Assembly: GCA_905214625.1 (NCBI GenBank)
Contig: CAJMMQ010000006.1
Location: forward strand, 1 to 64,000
Length of the DNA: 64,000 nucleotides
Source: an uncultured bacterium
Lineage (GTDB): Bacteria; Bacteroidota; Bacteroidia; Bacteroidales; Bacteroidaceae
Direction of reading: 5' to 3'
A program made the position numbers and the translations under genes. A model generated the notes under the pieces. It made no database searches, was not told the DNA's origin, and worked only from the letters and a program-made list of their open reading frames with translations. This document shows, in pieces, positions 18,274 to 28,116 of the stretch (its first letter is position 1; every line of letters starts with the position of its first letter).

Positions 18274-18437
18274 CTGTTTTTATACCTCAGCACACTTAAC
18301 GCTGCCTTGCATGGCTCATCGTGCCGTGCAAGGCATGAAAACAGGCCGGCCATCACCCTTTTTGGTGATTAGAGACGCACATTCATTTAATCTTATTTTA
18401 CCGATTTTTAAGTATTGTAAACATTTTTACAAGCCAT

Positions 18438-18445
18438 TACCTTTG
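18438..18445 (+). promoter_or_regulatory. Promoter -7 box for the porin operon
   Basis: TACCTTTG followed by CATCG, 28 bases before ATG 18474; exact TAnnTTTG match. Confidence 0.6.
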
Positions 18446-18473
18446 CATCGAAAAATCAAAAAATAAGACATAA

Positions 18474-19790
18474 ATGAACTTAACGGGAAAAACTTTTCTG
18501 ACATGTGCCGCAGCCATTCTGTTCACTTCCGCACAGATGCAGGCACAACATTCGGCTGCCGACAGCGTGTATCAGCACGCAAAGGGCAACCGCCTGAGCA
18601 TCGGCGGATATGGCGAGGTGGCACTGACGCGCAACTTCTACAGCGACAACGTTTATCGTTATTCTAACGCAAGCCAGTATAAGAACGATCCGAGCCACGG
18701 ACGCTTCGACATTCCGCATGCCGTGATATACATAAGCTACGACTTCGGAAAGGGCTGGAGCATGTCGAGCGAGATTGAGTTTGAGCACGGCGGAGCAGGC
18801 GGTGCCGTTGAGAAAGAGTTTGAAGAGGCCGGCGAATGGGAACAGGAAACCGAGAAAGGCGGCGAGGTGGAGCTGGAGCAGTTCTGGATTCAGAAGTCGT
18901 TTGCACGCTGGGCAAATATCCGTATCGGACATATAGTAGTGCCCGTAGGCCTTACCAACGCCCATCATGAGCCGCTCAACTTCTTTACAGTCTACCGCCC
19001 CGAAGGCGAATCTACCATTCTTCCCTGCACATGGCACGACACAGGCATCAGCTTTTGGGGCCGCTCGGGCGACTTCCGTTATGAGCTGCAGTTCATCGCC
19101 GGACTCGACGCCTTCATGTTCGACCGCGACAACTGGGTGCAGAACGGTGCCGGTTCGCCATTCGAATTTAAGGTGGCCAACAAGTATGGCTTTGCCGCAC
19201 GCATCGACAACTACACCATTCCGGGCCTGCGCATCGGTCTTAGCGGATACTACGGACAGTCGATGCACAACACCTATCCGCACGACATGGAAGGCGAAGG
19301 CAAGGCCAACGACAAGGTTAAGGGCAACGTATATATCGGAGCTTTCGATTTCACCTACTCAGGCCACAACTGGATTGTAAGAGGCAACGCCGACTACGGA
19401 TACGTGAGCGACGCATCGAAGATAAGCGCCATAAAGCGTAACCTCGTGTCGAGCGGCGCGCCTTATAAGAAATCGCCCGTAGGCAAGAATGCCGTAGCGG
19501 CAGGCATCGAGGCCGGATACGACATTTTCTCACAGATACCCAAGCTAAGAAACAAAAACCAAAAGCTGTATGCCTTTGGCAGATATGAGTACTACGACTC
19601 ATACATTCCTGCCGCCGACCAGGCCGACTACGAATATACCGACCGCAGCCGCATGGCCGTAGGCCTCAACTACTACCCCGTTCCGCAGATTGTCGTGAAG
19701 GGCGAATACTCAAAGAGATTCCTCAAATCAAAATACAACGACGAGCCTTCGGTGTCGATAGGCGTGGCATATCAGGGATTCTTCCTGTAA
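18474..19790 (+). CDS. Outer-membrane porin-like beta-barrel protein
   Basis: 438 residues with a signal peptide (MNLTGKTFLTCAAAILFTSAQMQAQ) and alternating beta-strand pattern throughout, rich in aromatic residues and ending in AYQGFFL, as outer-membrane barrels do. The pattern (LSIGGYGEVALTRNFY; GHIVVPVGLTNAHHEPLNFF) resembles the phosphate-selective porin O/P-like family in Bacteroidota. Solute not known. It heads a same-strand run with an imelysin lipoprotein, a di-haem lipoprotein and CcsBA, so it may serve metal or small-molecule passage for that system, which is inference. Confidence 0.8.
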   Translation: MNLTGKTFLTCAAAILFTSAQMQAQHSAADSVYQHAKGNRLSIGGYGEVALTRNFYSDNVYRYSNASQYKNDPSHGRFDIPHAVIYISYDFGKGWSMSSEIEFEHGGAGGAVEKEFEEAGEWEQETEKGGEVELEQFWIQKSFARWANIRIGHIVVPVGLTNAHHEPLNFFTVYRPEGESTILPCTWHDTGISFWGRSGDFRYELQFIAGLDAFMFDRDNWVQNGAGSPFEFKVANKYGFAARIDNYTIPGLRIGLSGYYGQSMHNTYPHDMEGEGKANDKVKGNVYIGAFDFTYSGHNWIVRGNADYGYVSDASKISAIKRNLVSSGAPYKKSPVGKNAVAAGIEAGYDIFSQIPKLRNKNQKLYAFGRYEYYDSYIPAADQADYEYTDRSRMAVGLNYYPVPQIVVKGEYSKRFLKSKYNDEPSVSIGVAYQGFFL

Positions 19791-19858
19791 GACGACGAAG
19801 CCGGAGACTCTGAATGTATAGAAGAAACGATACAAGTATTAATATAAAAACAAAGTAA

Positions 19859-21121
<1,263 letters not shown>

Positions 21122-21143
21122 CAATACTTTTTAAAGGTTATTA

Positions 21144-21191
21144 GAAGTTATGCCACGGCAAGCCGTCACACGGTCTGCGTGGCGTAACTTC
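21144..21191. other. Intercistronic hairpin between imelysin and di-haem genes
   Basis: GAAGTTATGCCACG at 21144-21157 can pair with 21178-21191 (one G-T position). No T tract follows, so it may tune relative expression or mRNA stability and is unlikely to end the transcript. Confidence 0.5.
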
Positions 21192-21264
21192 ACGCCTGAA
21201 AGGCAAGAGCAATCGCTGAACCGATAAAGAAAGCAAAGACAAAATAATCTTAAAACAGCATATT

Positions 21265-22974
21265 ATGAAATTTATAAGTATCAGAAACTGTCATGTTGCC
21301 GCTCTCGCGGCGTGTGCCTGCCTGTCGTTTCAGGCCTGCACTGACGATGAGCGTCTGCCGGAGAACACGGGCGACATTGAGTATGTTGGACAGGATGTGG
21401 GCAACTTCTCGGCCGACGAGTGGTATCCGGGCGGCAAGCTCGGCACTACCGAAAACGTAGGCGCGGGCTGCTATGAAGACGACGCCCCTATAGTAGACGA
21501 AATGGGACTGCTAAGTGAGTTTCATCTCGGCGAGGTGCTCTTTGAGCGCAACTTCAACACGAGTACTCCGCCGTTCAATGGTCTCGGACCGGCATCGGTC
21601 AGAAAGTCGTGCATCGACTGCCATCCTGGCTACGGTCACGGCAAGCGGCAGGAGTCGTACAAAGCAGGCTTCGGCAACGGCTACCTGCTCGTGATATATC
21701 ATCCCGAAGACGGAGCCAACAGCAACGACGGCCCCTACATCAGCGAGGTAACGGGCATGCCGCAGACACAGGCCGTGTCGCCGTTTCTTCCGCCCGTTGA
21801 CGAGGACAAAATCAGCATGACATGGAAAACCGTGGAGGGCACGATGCCGAGCGGACTGTCGGCAACGGAGTTTCCCGACGGCGAGAAATATCAGCTCATA
21901 TATCCCGAAGTGACCATTTCGCAGGATGCATTCAACACCGACCCGAAGCCTACCAACATTGCCGTGCGCCTGGAGTCGACGATAGGCATAATGGGCACGG
22001 GACTCATTGACGCCATACCCGAGGACTCGCTCAAGAAGCAGTATCAGGAGGAGGCTAAATACATAGAGCTCAACCCTGCCATGTGGGACAAGGCCGCCAA
22101 CGACTGGGCATCTACGGCCTACTACACCAACTGGACATCGCCGGGTGCGCTGGCCGACGGCACTCCCGTCACGGGGATGATAAAGCGCTACACCTATGCG
22201 CTGACACGTGCCAGTCTGCAGGACGGCGCCGGAGCCAACGCCATGTGGAACATTCCGAACGTGAGCCGCCCTGACCGCCCGAAGCTCTACACCACCGACG
22301 CATGGGCCCTGGCGATGTCGAAGAACCAGGACGTGATAGCTGCGATAAAGAGCGACCCTACGTCGCCGTATTATGCAGACGGAACTGACAGCGGTATTGC
22401 CGACGCGGTGAAAAATCTGCTGTCGCCAAGCACCAACCAGTTTGACAACCAATGGCACAACTTTGAGCCGGAGATGAGCAACGACAACTTCTACGCCTTC
22501 ATGGTGTGGCACCGCGGACTGGCCATACCTCGCGCCCGCAACCTTAACGACCCTGATGTGCAGCGCGGCAAGAAGCTGTTTATGGAGATGGGCTGCGCAA
22601 CATGCCACCGTCCGTCGTGGACAACGGGCGACGACAACTACTGGACGCCCGACGTGATAAAGGGCAAGCCGCTACCTAAGTATCCGCGCCAGAAGATTTA
22701 TCCTTACTCTGACTTTGTGCAGCACCGTCTGCACATGATCAACGACATTCACGGCTCATGGTGCCGCACCACACCGCTATGGGGCCGCGGTCTGTCGCTG
22801 ATTAACACCGGCGCACAAGACCGTCTACACGACTGCCGCGCACGCAACGAGATAGAGGCCATAATGTGGCATGCCTACAGCAAGGAGAGCGACGCATACG
22901 CCTCGGCAGCAAAGTTCTATAACCTCAGCAAGGCCGACCGCGACGCCGTGGTGAAGTTCCTGCAGGCGATATGA
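21265..22974 (+). CDS. Di-haem c-type lipoprotein (DHOR / peroxidase-like)
   Basis: 569 residues. Lipoprotein signal ending SFQAC with mature Cys about residue 25. Two c-type haem attachment sites, CIDCH at 116-120 and CATCH at 444-448, match the two-haem layout of the di-haem oxidoreductase (DUF1111) family related to MauG/CcpA-type peroxidases. Attachment of both haems needs a cytochrome c maturation system, supplied by ccsBA immediately downstream. It follows the imelysin gene, a pairing I believe recurs in Bacteroidota. Reaction unknown; redox of iron or peroxide removal are both possible. Confidence 0.85.
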   Translation: MKFISIRNCHVAALAACACLSFQACTDDERLPENTGDIEYVGQDVGNFSADEWYPGGKLGTTENVGAGCYEDDAPIVDEMGLLSEFHLGEVLFERNFNTSTPPFNGLGPASVRKSCIDCHPGYGHGKRQESYKAGFGNGYLLVIYHPEDGANSNDGPYISEVTGMPQTQAVSPFLPPVDEDKISMTWKTVEGTMPSGLSATEFPDGEKYQLIYPEVTISQDAFNTDPKPTNIAVRLESTIGIMGTGLIDAIPEDSLKKQYQEEAKYIELNPAMWDKAANDWASTAYYTNWTSPGALADGTPVTGMIKRYTYALTRASLQDGAGANAMWNIPNVSRPDRPKLYTTDAWALAMSKNQDVIAAIKSDPTSPYYADGTDSGIADAVKNLLSPSTNQFDNQWHNFEPEMSNDNFYAFMVWHRGLAIPRARNLNDPDVQRGKKLFMEMGCATCHRPSWTTGDDNYWTPDVIKGKPLPKYPRQKIYPYSDFVQHRLHMINDIHGSWCRTTPLWGRGLSLINTGAQDRLHDCRARNEIEAIMWHAYSKESDAYASAAKFYNLSKADRDAVVKFLQAI

Positions 22975-22980
22975 TGATTT

Positions 22981-23262
22981 TTAGTAGTTAAAGGAGTTAG
23001 AGTAGTTAAAGGAGTTAAAGTCATATGTCTTGTGGCTTTACTCCTTTTGAATATTGTGAATAAGTAATTCAATAAATATTTTTGCTTTGACTCCTAAAGA
23101 GCAATGCTATTAACTTTAACTCCTTTAACTACTCTAAACTCCCGTCTTACAAAAGTGAAAAATCCAAATGCGTAGTGGTTGATAAGAAGCAACAAGGCTA
23201 TTGACTTTAACTCCTAGCCAACTTGTTGGCGATAACTACTTCTAACTCCTTTAACTCCTAAA
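22981..23262. repeat. GGAGTTAAAG-type array, copy 2, with 64-bp element
   Basis: Runs of AGTAGTTAAAGGAGTTAGAG on the left are mirrored by TTTAACTCCTTTAACTACTC and CTAACTCCTTTAACTCC on the right. At 23151-23214 it includes a 64-bp element with near-identical inverted copy at 26423-26486. This array lies between the di-haem gene and ccsBA and may weaken co-transcription. Confidence 0.7.
23151..23214 (+). repeat. 64-bp dispersed element, copy 1
   Basis: Begins AAAAGTGAAAAATCCAAATG and ends TATTGACTTTAACTCC. The reverse complement at 26423-26486 differs at one position of 64. A third, direct copy at 62171-62230 is somewhat diverged, and degenerate reverse copies are near 25624-25690 and 25828-25890. 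Confidence 0.9.
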
Positions 23263-23267
23263 AACAC

Positions 23268-25508
23268 ATGACCCTTTCCCGTTCCCTCCTTGCTCTTTAC
23301 GTGAGCATCATAACGATAATGGCTGCGGCCACGATAACAGAGAAATACATGGGCAGCGACTATGTTGCCGATGCCATATACGGTTCATGGTGGTTTGCCG
23401 CCATGTGGACACTACTGACGGTTGCAGGCATGGCGTATATCGTGAAGAGGCGCATAAGGCGCGCGTCGGTGCTGCTGCTCCACGGCTCGTTCGTCGTGAT
23501 ACTGCTCGGCGCCCTGCTCACCCACGTGTCGGCATCGCAAGGCACGGTCAGACTGCGGCTCGGTGAGACAACCGACACGTATGTGGTCAGCACGAAAGAC
23601 GGCGACATACGGCACAAGCTGCCGTTCAAGCTAAGGCTGAAGTCGTTCGACATACACTACCACGACGGCACAAAAGCCGCGGCCGACTATGTAACAAGGC
23701 TCACCGTTACCGACGGCGACAAGACCACAGAGGCACTTGTGTCGATGAACAACATATTCAACTACAAGTCTGTAAGGCTCTATCAGATGTCTTACGACCC
23801 CGACATGCGCGGCAGCGTGCTCTCGGTCAACCGCGACCCGTGGGGCATACCCGTAACCTACTGCGGCTACGCCCTGCTCTTTATTGCCATGATGTGGATG
23901 CTCATAGACCCCAAAGGACCTTACCGCCGCCTGCTGCGCAGCGACATAGTGAGAAAAGGCATGATGACCTTTGCGCTGCTTGCCGCCACTACGTTTATGG
24001 CTCACAGCGCAACGACGCTGCCCAAGGAGACGGCCGACAAGTTCGGACGGCTGTATGTTCTCTACAACAACCGCGTATGCCCGCTGCAGACTCTCGCCAT
24101 AGACTTCACGAAGAAGCTGTGCGGCAAGGTAAGCTACGACGGCTACACGGCAGAACAGGTGCTCATGGGCTTCGTGATGTGGCCCGACGAGTGGAGCCGC
24201 GAGCCGCTGCTCAGACTGAAGGGCGGCGCCCTGCGCGACAGACTGCAGCTGCCCAGCCATTGTACCATAAACACCTTCTTCAACGACATGATGGGCGGAT
24301 ACATCATTGGCCCCTACTTGAACGAATACTACAATGGGCACGACGACGAGTTTCACCGCCAGGTGGCCGACGTCGATGCGCGCATACAGCTCGTTATGGA
24401 CCTGCGCCGCGGCAAGCTGCTGAAGGTGTTTCCGTATACCGTCAACGGCAATACTACATGGTATGCCCCCACCGACATCATGCCCGACTCCGTCGTAGCC
24501 ACGGCCGACAGACTGTATATGCAGAACGTATTTTCGTTGATATATCAGGAGGCGCTGGCCGGCAACATGGCTTCTGTGGGCAACATAGCCGACAAGATGC
24601 TGCGCTATCAGCACAAAAACGGCGGCAGCTCACTGCCTTCCGCCGTGCAGACGCGGGCCGAGCGGCTGTATAACGCCGTGCCCTTTGCTACCATCCTCTT
24701 CATGCTCAACCTCGGCATGGGCTTCGCCACGCTGTTTGTCGCCCTGTGGCGGCTGACAAGCCGAAGGCAGAAGCCGCTGCGCGGCAGCCGCGAGATGAGG
24801 GTTGCGGCCGCCGTGATGTCGCTCTCGCTTGCGGCGCTCACCCTCTGCGTGGCCCTGCGCTGGCTGATAAGGGGCACTGTGCCCATGGCCAACGGCTACG
24901 AGACGATGCTCCTCATGGCATGGATAATCATGGCGGCGTCGCTGCTGCTGTGCCGCCGCTTCGCCATAGTGTTGACATTCGGCTTCATCATGTCGGGCTT
25001 CTTTCTGCTCGTGTCGCACATAAGCCAGATGGATCCGCAGATAACCCATATCATGCCGGTGCTGCAGTCGCCACTTCTCAGCGTCCACGTGTCGGTTATA
25101 ATGATGGCCTTCGCCCTGCTATCGCTCACCTTTGTCTGCGGCCTCATGGCTCTGCTGCTGCGTGCCATGAGGGGCAGCCGTGCGCCGGGGCTCGGCGCTC
25201 AGCTTGCTGCCCTGCATGCCCTGTCGCAGCTGTTCTATTATCCTGCCATGGCGGCCTTGGCCGTCGGTATATTCGTGGGTGCGGTGTGGGCCAACGTGTC
25301 GTGGGGCACCTACTGGAGCTGGGATGCCAAGGAGGTGTGGGCGCTGATAACCTTCATGGTGTATGCCGTGGCTGCACACGGGACGTCGCTGCCGCTGATG
25401 CGCAGGTCCATGCCGTGGCACGTGTTTATGGTGGCTGCCTTCGCCACAATACTGATGACCTACTTCGGCGTAAACTATTTTCTCGGCGGCATGCACTCGT
25501 ATGCGTAA
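23268..25508 (+). CDS. ccsBA: Cytochrome c synthase, System II fused CcsB-CcsA (ResB-ResC)
   Basis: 746 residues. The N-terminal ResB/CcsB half has about three spans and a long extracytoplasmic domain; the C-terminal CcsA half has several more spans. The haem-handling WWD-type motif WGTYWSWDAKEVWALITF lies at about 678-695. Candidate haem-ligand histidines occur in LLLHGSFVVILLGALLTH, LLSVHVSVIMM and the C-terminal region. It ligates haem to CxxCH apoproteins at the outer face of the inner membrane. The di-haem lipoprotein just upstream is the obvious local substrate. The usual nrfHA partner is not in this window. Confidence 0.92.
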   Translation: MTLSRSLLALYVSIITIMAAATITEKYMGSDYVADAIYGSWWFAAMWTLLTVAGMAYIVKRRIRRASVLLLHGSFVVILLGALLTHVSASQGTVRLRLGETTDTYVVSTKDGDIRHKLPFKLRLKSFDIHYHDGTKAAADYVTRLTVTDGDKTTEALVSMNNIFNYKSVRLYQMSYDPDMRGSVLSVNRDPWGIPVTYCGYALLFIAMMWMLIDPKGPYRRLLRSDIVRKGMMTFALLAATTFMAHSATTLPKETADKFGRLYVLYNNRVCPLQTLAIDFTKKLCGKVSYDGYTAEQVLMGFVMWPDEWSREPLLRLKGGALRDRLQLPSHCTINTFFNDMMGGYIIGPYLNEYYNGHDDEFHRQVADVDARIQLVMDLRRGKLLKVFPYTVNGNTTWYAPTDIMPDSVVATADRLYMQNVFSLIYQEALAGNMASVGNIADKMLRYQHKNGGSSLPSAVQTRAERLYNAVPFATILFMLNLGMGFATLFVALWRLTSRRQKPLRGSREMRVAAAVMSLSLAALTLCVALRWLIRGTVPMANGYETMLLMAWIIMAASLLLCRRFAIVLTFGFIMSGFFLLVSHISQMDPQITHIMPVLQSPLLSVHVSVIMMAFALLSLTFVCGLMALLLRAMRGSRAPGLGAQLAALHALSQLFYYPAMAALAVGIFVGAVWANVSWGTYWSWDAKEVWALITFMVYAVAAHGTSLPLMRRSMPWHVFMVAAFATILMTYFGVNYFLGGMHSYA

Positions 25509-25922
25509 GGAGGTTGTTTAAGGAGTTATTTTTAGGAGTTAAGAAGTTAGGGAGTTAAGGCAAATGCCTTTCTCTTTAGGAGTTAAAGTAGTTAAAGGAG
25601 TTATCGCCAACAAGTTGGCTAGTAGTTAAAGTCAATAGTCTTGTGGATTATTATCAACCACACTTAATCAGTCTTGTGTGTTCTTATCATTCACTCTGCA
25701 TTTTAATTCTTAATTTTTAATTTTTAATTGCGCGCAGCGCCTGCTCTTCACTCTTCGTTCTTCACTCTTCACTTAATTAGTCTCCCGTCGCTCTTAATCT
25801 CTGGATCCCGCATCGAGTGCGGGATGACCTCGATAGCCTTGTGTATTCTTATCAACCACTCTGCATTTTAATTTTTAATTTTTCATTGCGCTCTGCGCCT
25901 GCTCTTCACTTAAAATATGTGG

Positions 25923-26010
25923 CCGGTTTGCGTATAAAAAGTGGGCCGTTTACGACCAAAAAGTGGGCCATTAACGACCCGTAAACGGGCCACTAACAGT
26001 ATGAAACCAT
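25923..26010. repeat. GTGGCC-type dispersed repeat, copy 2
   Basis: Contains TATAAAAAGTGGGCCGTTTA, AAAAAGTGGGCC and ACGGGCCACTAACAGTATG, in the order seen at 5950-6028. Arms around CGTAAACGGGCCAC can pair with GTGGGCCGTTTACG. Confidence 0.65.
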
Positions 26011-26180
26011 TATGGCTTGATTTGCTTAAAGAAAGTGTTTTTAAGTCGTGATTTTCGACATAACCGTAATATATTTAAAAGAAAAAGTTACGGATTTTTG
26101 GATGTTTTTGTCGTGTGATGAAAAAACAAGGGTAAAATGGCGAATTTACAGCTTTATGAGGATAGTTTTTCAGTATAATC

Positions 26181-26268
26181 CGTAGGGACGTACCCGAGGT
26201 ACGTCCACCTTTGCGTATAATTTATTCATATTATCGTTATTTGGACGTACCTTGGGTACGTCCCTACG
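26181..26268. repeat. Double palindrome (nested inverted repeat)
   Basis: 27-base arms 26181-26207 and 26242-26268 are reverse complements with one mismatch. Each arm is itself a palindrome (GGACGTACC...GGTACGTCC around a 3-5 base centre). The DNA could form either two small hairpins or one long cruciform. Confidence 0.8.
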
Positions 26269-26422
26269 GGCGGTTTGTAGCGGTCACAGTATGAAAGCTC
26301 TTGCTCTTTTAAATTAGGAGTTAAAGTCAATAGCTGTTCTTTTTGGTAGTTAAAGGAGTTAGGGAGTTAAGGAGTTAAGACAATAGCGTTGCTCTTTTAA
26401 ATTAGGAGTTAAAGGAGTTAGA

Positions 26423-26486
26423 GGAGTTAAAGTCAATAGTCTTGTTGCTTCTTATCAACCACTACGCATTTGGATTTTTCACTTTT
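26423..26486 (-). repeat. 64-bp dispersed element, copy 2 (inverted)
   Basis: Reverse complement of 23151-23214 with one mismatch. Together the two copies flank ccsBA as terminal-like inverted repeats 3.3 kb apart. Confidence 0.9.
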
Positions 26487-26490
26487 ATCT

Positions 26491-26964
26491 TTATCTTTTC
26501 ACTTTCGCAAGACGTTCAACACATTCTCTGATTATGTCCATGTCGAAGCCGCGGCCCATGGCAAACCTTGTCAGCTTGGCGTTAAGCTCGTATTCGCTTG
26601 CCGCCTTAATGGTCTTGCGCTTGCTCTGCAGCAGGGGGCGCAATATGGCGATGTATTCCTCAGGGTCTACCTCGTTGAGCGCGGCGGCTATTGTGTCGCG
26701 CGGTATGCGCTTCATCATCAGCGCCTGTTCAATCTTTCGTCGTCCCCATTTGTTATACCGTATCTTGTCGCGCACGAAGAAGCGGCAGTAGCGCTCCTCG
26801 TCGATATACTTTTCGTCAACAAGCCGCTGCATTATGCGCTCCTGCACGTCGTCGGGCAGCTGCCAGCGCACCATCTTCCCGCTCATCTCGTGGCGGCAGT
26901 GCTCGGCTGCGGCGCACATGGCCGACAGCTTGAAGAATGCCTCCTGTTCTGTTATCTGCTTCAT
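26491..26964 (-). CDS. recX: Regulatory protein RecX
   Basis: 157 residues, all-helical, with three RecX-type three-helix repeats: LSAMCAAAEHCRHEMSGKMV, MQRLVDEKYIDEERYCRFFV followed by NKWGRRKIEQALMMKRI, and a third C-terminal one (ANKLTRFAMGRGFDMDIIRE-like). RecX binds RecA filaments and curbs strand exchange. recA is not in this window. It is the last gene of a minus-strand run and lies 72 bases after prmC. Confidence 0.88.
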   Translation of the reverse strand: MKQITEQEAFFKLSAMCAAAEHCRHEMSGKMVRWQLPDDVQERIMQRLVDEKYIDEERYCRFFVRDKIRYNKWGRRKIEQALMMKRIPRDTIAAALNEVDPEEYIAILRPLLQSKRKTIKAASEYELNAKLTRFAMGRGFDMDIIRECVERLAKVKR

Positions 26965-27036
26965 ATTGTTGTAGTGTTTTGCCGGTGTGTCCGGCTTTGG
27001 TGTGTAGTTATGTTGTCTGTTCCTGTTGTCTTGTCC

Positions 27037-27870
27037 CTATGCCTTTACGCCCTTTGCCATGCGTTGCTTGCCGTACATGTCGCTGTGCAGCTCAACCGCC
27101 GTCATGCCTTCGGCACGCATCATGCGGCAGGTGTCGCCGGCATATATCGGGTTAATCTCAAAATACAGCCGTCCGCCCTTGCTGAGCGTCTGCACCGCAA
27201 GGCGCGTTATGGCGCGGTAGAACAGCAGCGGGTCGGCGTCGGGCACGAAGAGAGCCGTGTGAGGCTCGTGTTCCAGCACGTTGACGGCCATGTCCTTCTT
27301 CTCTTTTTCGCAGATATATGGCGGATTGCTAACAATGACGTCCCATTCGCCTTCAGGCTTTGCGTTGAGCGCATCCTGCCTTACAAAGCTTACGTTGGCG
27401 CCAAGCCGTTGTGCGTTCTCGCGTGCCACGTCGAGCGCGTCGGGCGAAATGTCCCACGCCGTAACCCTGCTCTCCGGCATGTCGAGCTGCAGCGTTATGG
27501 CTATGCAGCCGCTTCCCGTTCCGATGTCGAGCACCTTCTGGCTGTCAAGTTTCTTGCTGTCGGCTGTTATCCACGCGCAAAGCTCCTCAGTCTCGGGGCG
27601 TGGTATGAGCACGCCGGGGCACACATTGAACCAGCGGCCGCAAAATTCGGCGCGCCCGAGCACATACTGCACAGGCTCGCCTTCCATAAGACGACTGAAT
27701 ATCTTGTTCAGTTCTGCCGCCTTTTCTGCCGTCATCTCCTCAACGGCTCCGCACATGATGTCAGCCTTCGACAGTCCGAAGCAGACATCCAGCACATAGT
27801 CGGTAACGGCACGCGCCTCCCCGTTGCCATACAGCGGTTCGAGCGTGCGCCACAGTTCACGGTAGGTCAT
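27037..27870 (-). CDS. prmC: Peptide chain release factor N5-glutamine methyltransferase
   Basis: 277 residues. N-terminal helical domain that recognises release factor, then a Rossmann methyltransferase with SAM loop LDIGTGSGCIAI (114-125) and the catalytic NPPYI at 182-186. It methylates the Gln of the GGQ motif in RF1/RF2, improving termination. The ATG overlaps the stop of the upstream small regulator gene by four bases (ATGA), indicating translational coupling. PrmC and RecX adjacent on one strand looks like a shared transcript. Confidence 0.95.
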   Translation of the reverse strand: MTYRELWRTLEPLYGNGEARAVTDYVLDVCFGLSKADIMCGAVEEMTAEKAAELNKIFSRLMEGEPVQYVLGRAEFCGRWFNVCPGVLIPRPETEELCAWITADSKKLDSQKVLDIGTGSGCIAITLQLDMPESRVTAWDISPDALDVARENAQRLGANVSFVRQDALNAKPEGEWDVIVSNPPYICEKEKKDMAVNVLEHEPHTALFVPDADPLLFYRAITRLAVQTLSKGGRLYFEINPIYAGDTCRMMRAEGMTAVELHSDMYGKQRMAKGVKA

Positions 27871-28070
27871 TCGTCATCCTCCTTTCCTTCCTCTTTGCGT
27901 GTGCGCTTCTTTTTCGGCAGTCGTCCGCTCTTGCGCAGCGCCTCCGATATTATCCATTGCAGCTGTCCGTTGGTGGAACGAAACTCGTCGGCAGCCCATT
28001 TCTCAATGGCTGCCATCGTCTCTGAGTCCACACGCAGGACAAAGCTCTTGGTGTTGTTGTCTTTCTTCAT
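27867..28070 (-). CDS. Small Arc-like (ribbon-helix-helix) DNA-binding protein
   Basis: 67 residues from ATG 28070 (MKKDNNTKSFVLRVDSETMA); an earlier in-frame ATG at 28112 would overlap the preceding gene's end. The beta strand SFVLRVD, helix ETMAAIEKWAADEF and second helix STNGQLQWIISEALRKSG fit an Arc/MetJ ribbon-helix-helix fold. The tail is very basic, then acidic (KKKRTRKEEGKEDDE). It overlaps prmC by four bases. Target unknown; it could autoregulate this operon. Named function is inference from fold only. Confidence 0.75.
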   Translation of the reverse strand: MKKDNNTKSFVLRVDSETMAAIEKWAADEFRSTNGQLQWIISEALRKSGRLPKKKRTRKEEGKEDDE

Positions 28071-28116
28071 CTTCTTTTTTACGGTGTTGAGTCCAATGAC
28101 CTTTCGGTTCAATGGC

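Larger units (their letters stand above)
25509..26490. other. Repeat-rich intergenic region between ccsBA and recX
   Basis: Almost 1 kb without a credible gene between convergent ccsBA and recX. In order: GGAGTTAAAG arrays (25508-25640), degenerate copies of the 64-bp element (near 25630 and 25830), a 28-bp TTCACTCTTCGTTCTTCACT run at 25747-25774 whose reverse complement is at 62149-62176, a short palindrome ATCCCGCATCGAGTGCGGGAT near 25803-25823, GTGGCC repeat copy 2, a double palindrome (26181-26268), another GGAGTTAAAG array (26315-26432) and the reverse 64-bp element. Confidence 0.75.

Noticed and set aside
21511-22608. 365-codon minus-strand frame inside the di-haem gene
   Set aside because: Antisense shadow of a gene with two CxxCH sites; composition typical of GC-skewed reverse frames.
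22981-23262. Possible CRISPR array from regular TTAACTCC words
   Set aside because: The words are short, irregularly spaced and inverted, with no constant repeat length, unique spacers or cas genes.
23151-26486. Insertion sequence with 64-bp terminal inverted repeats around ccsBA
   Set aside because: The enclosed gene is a cytochrome c synthase, no transposase is present and no target duplication was recognised; kept as a repeat finding only.
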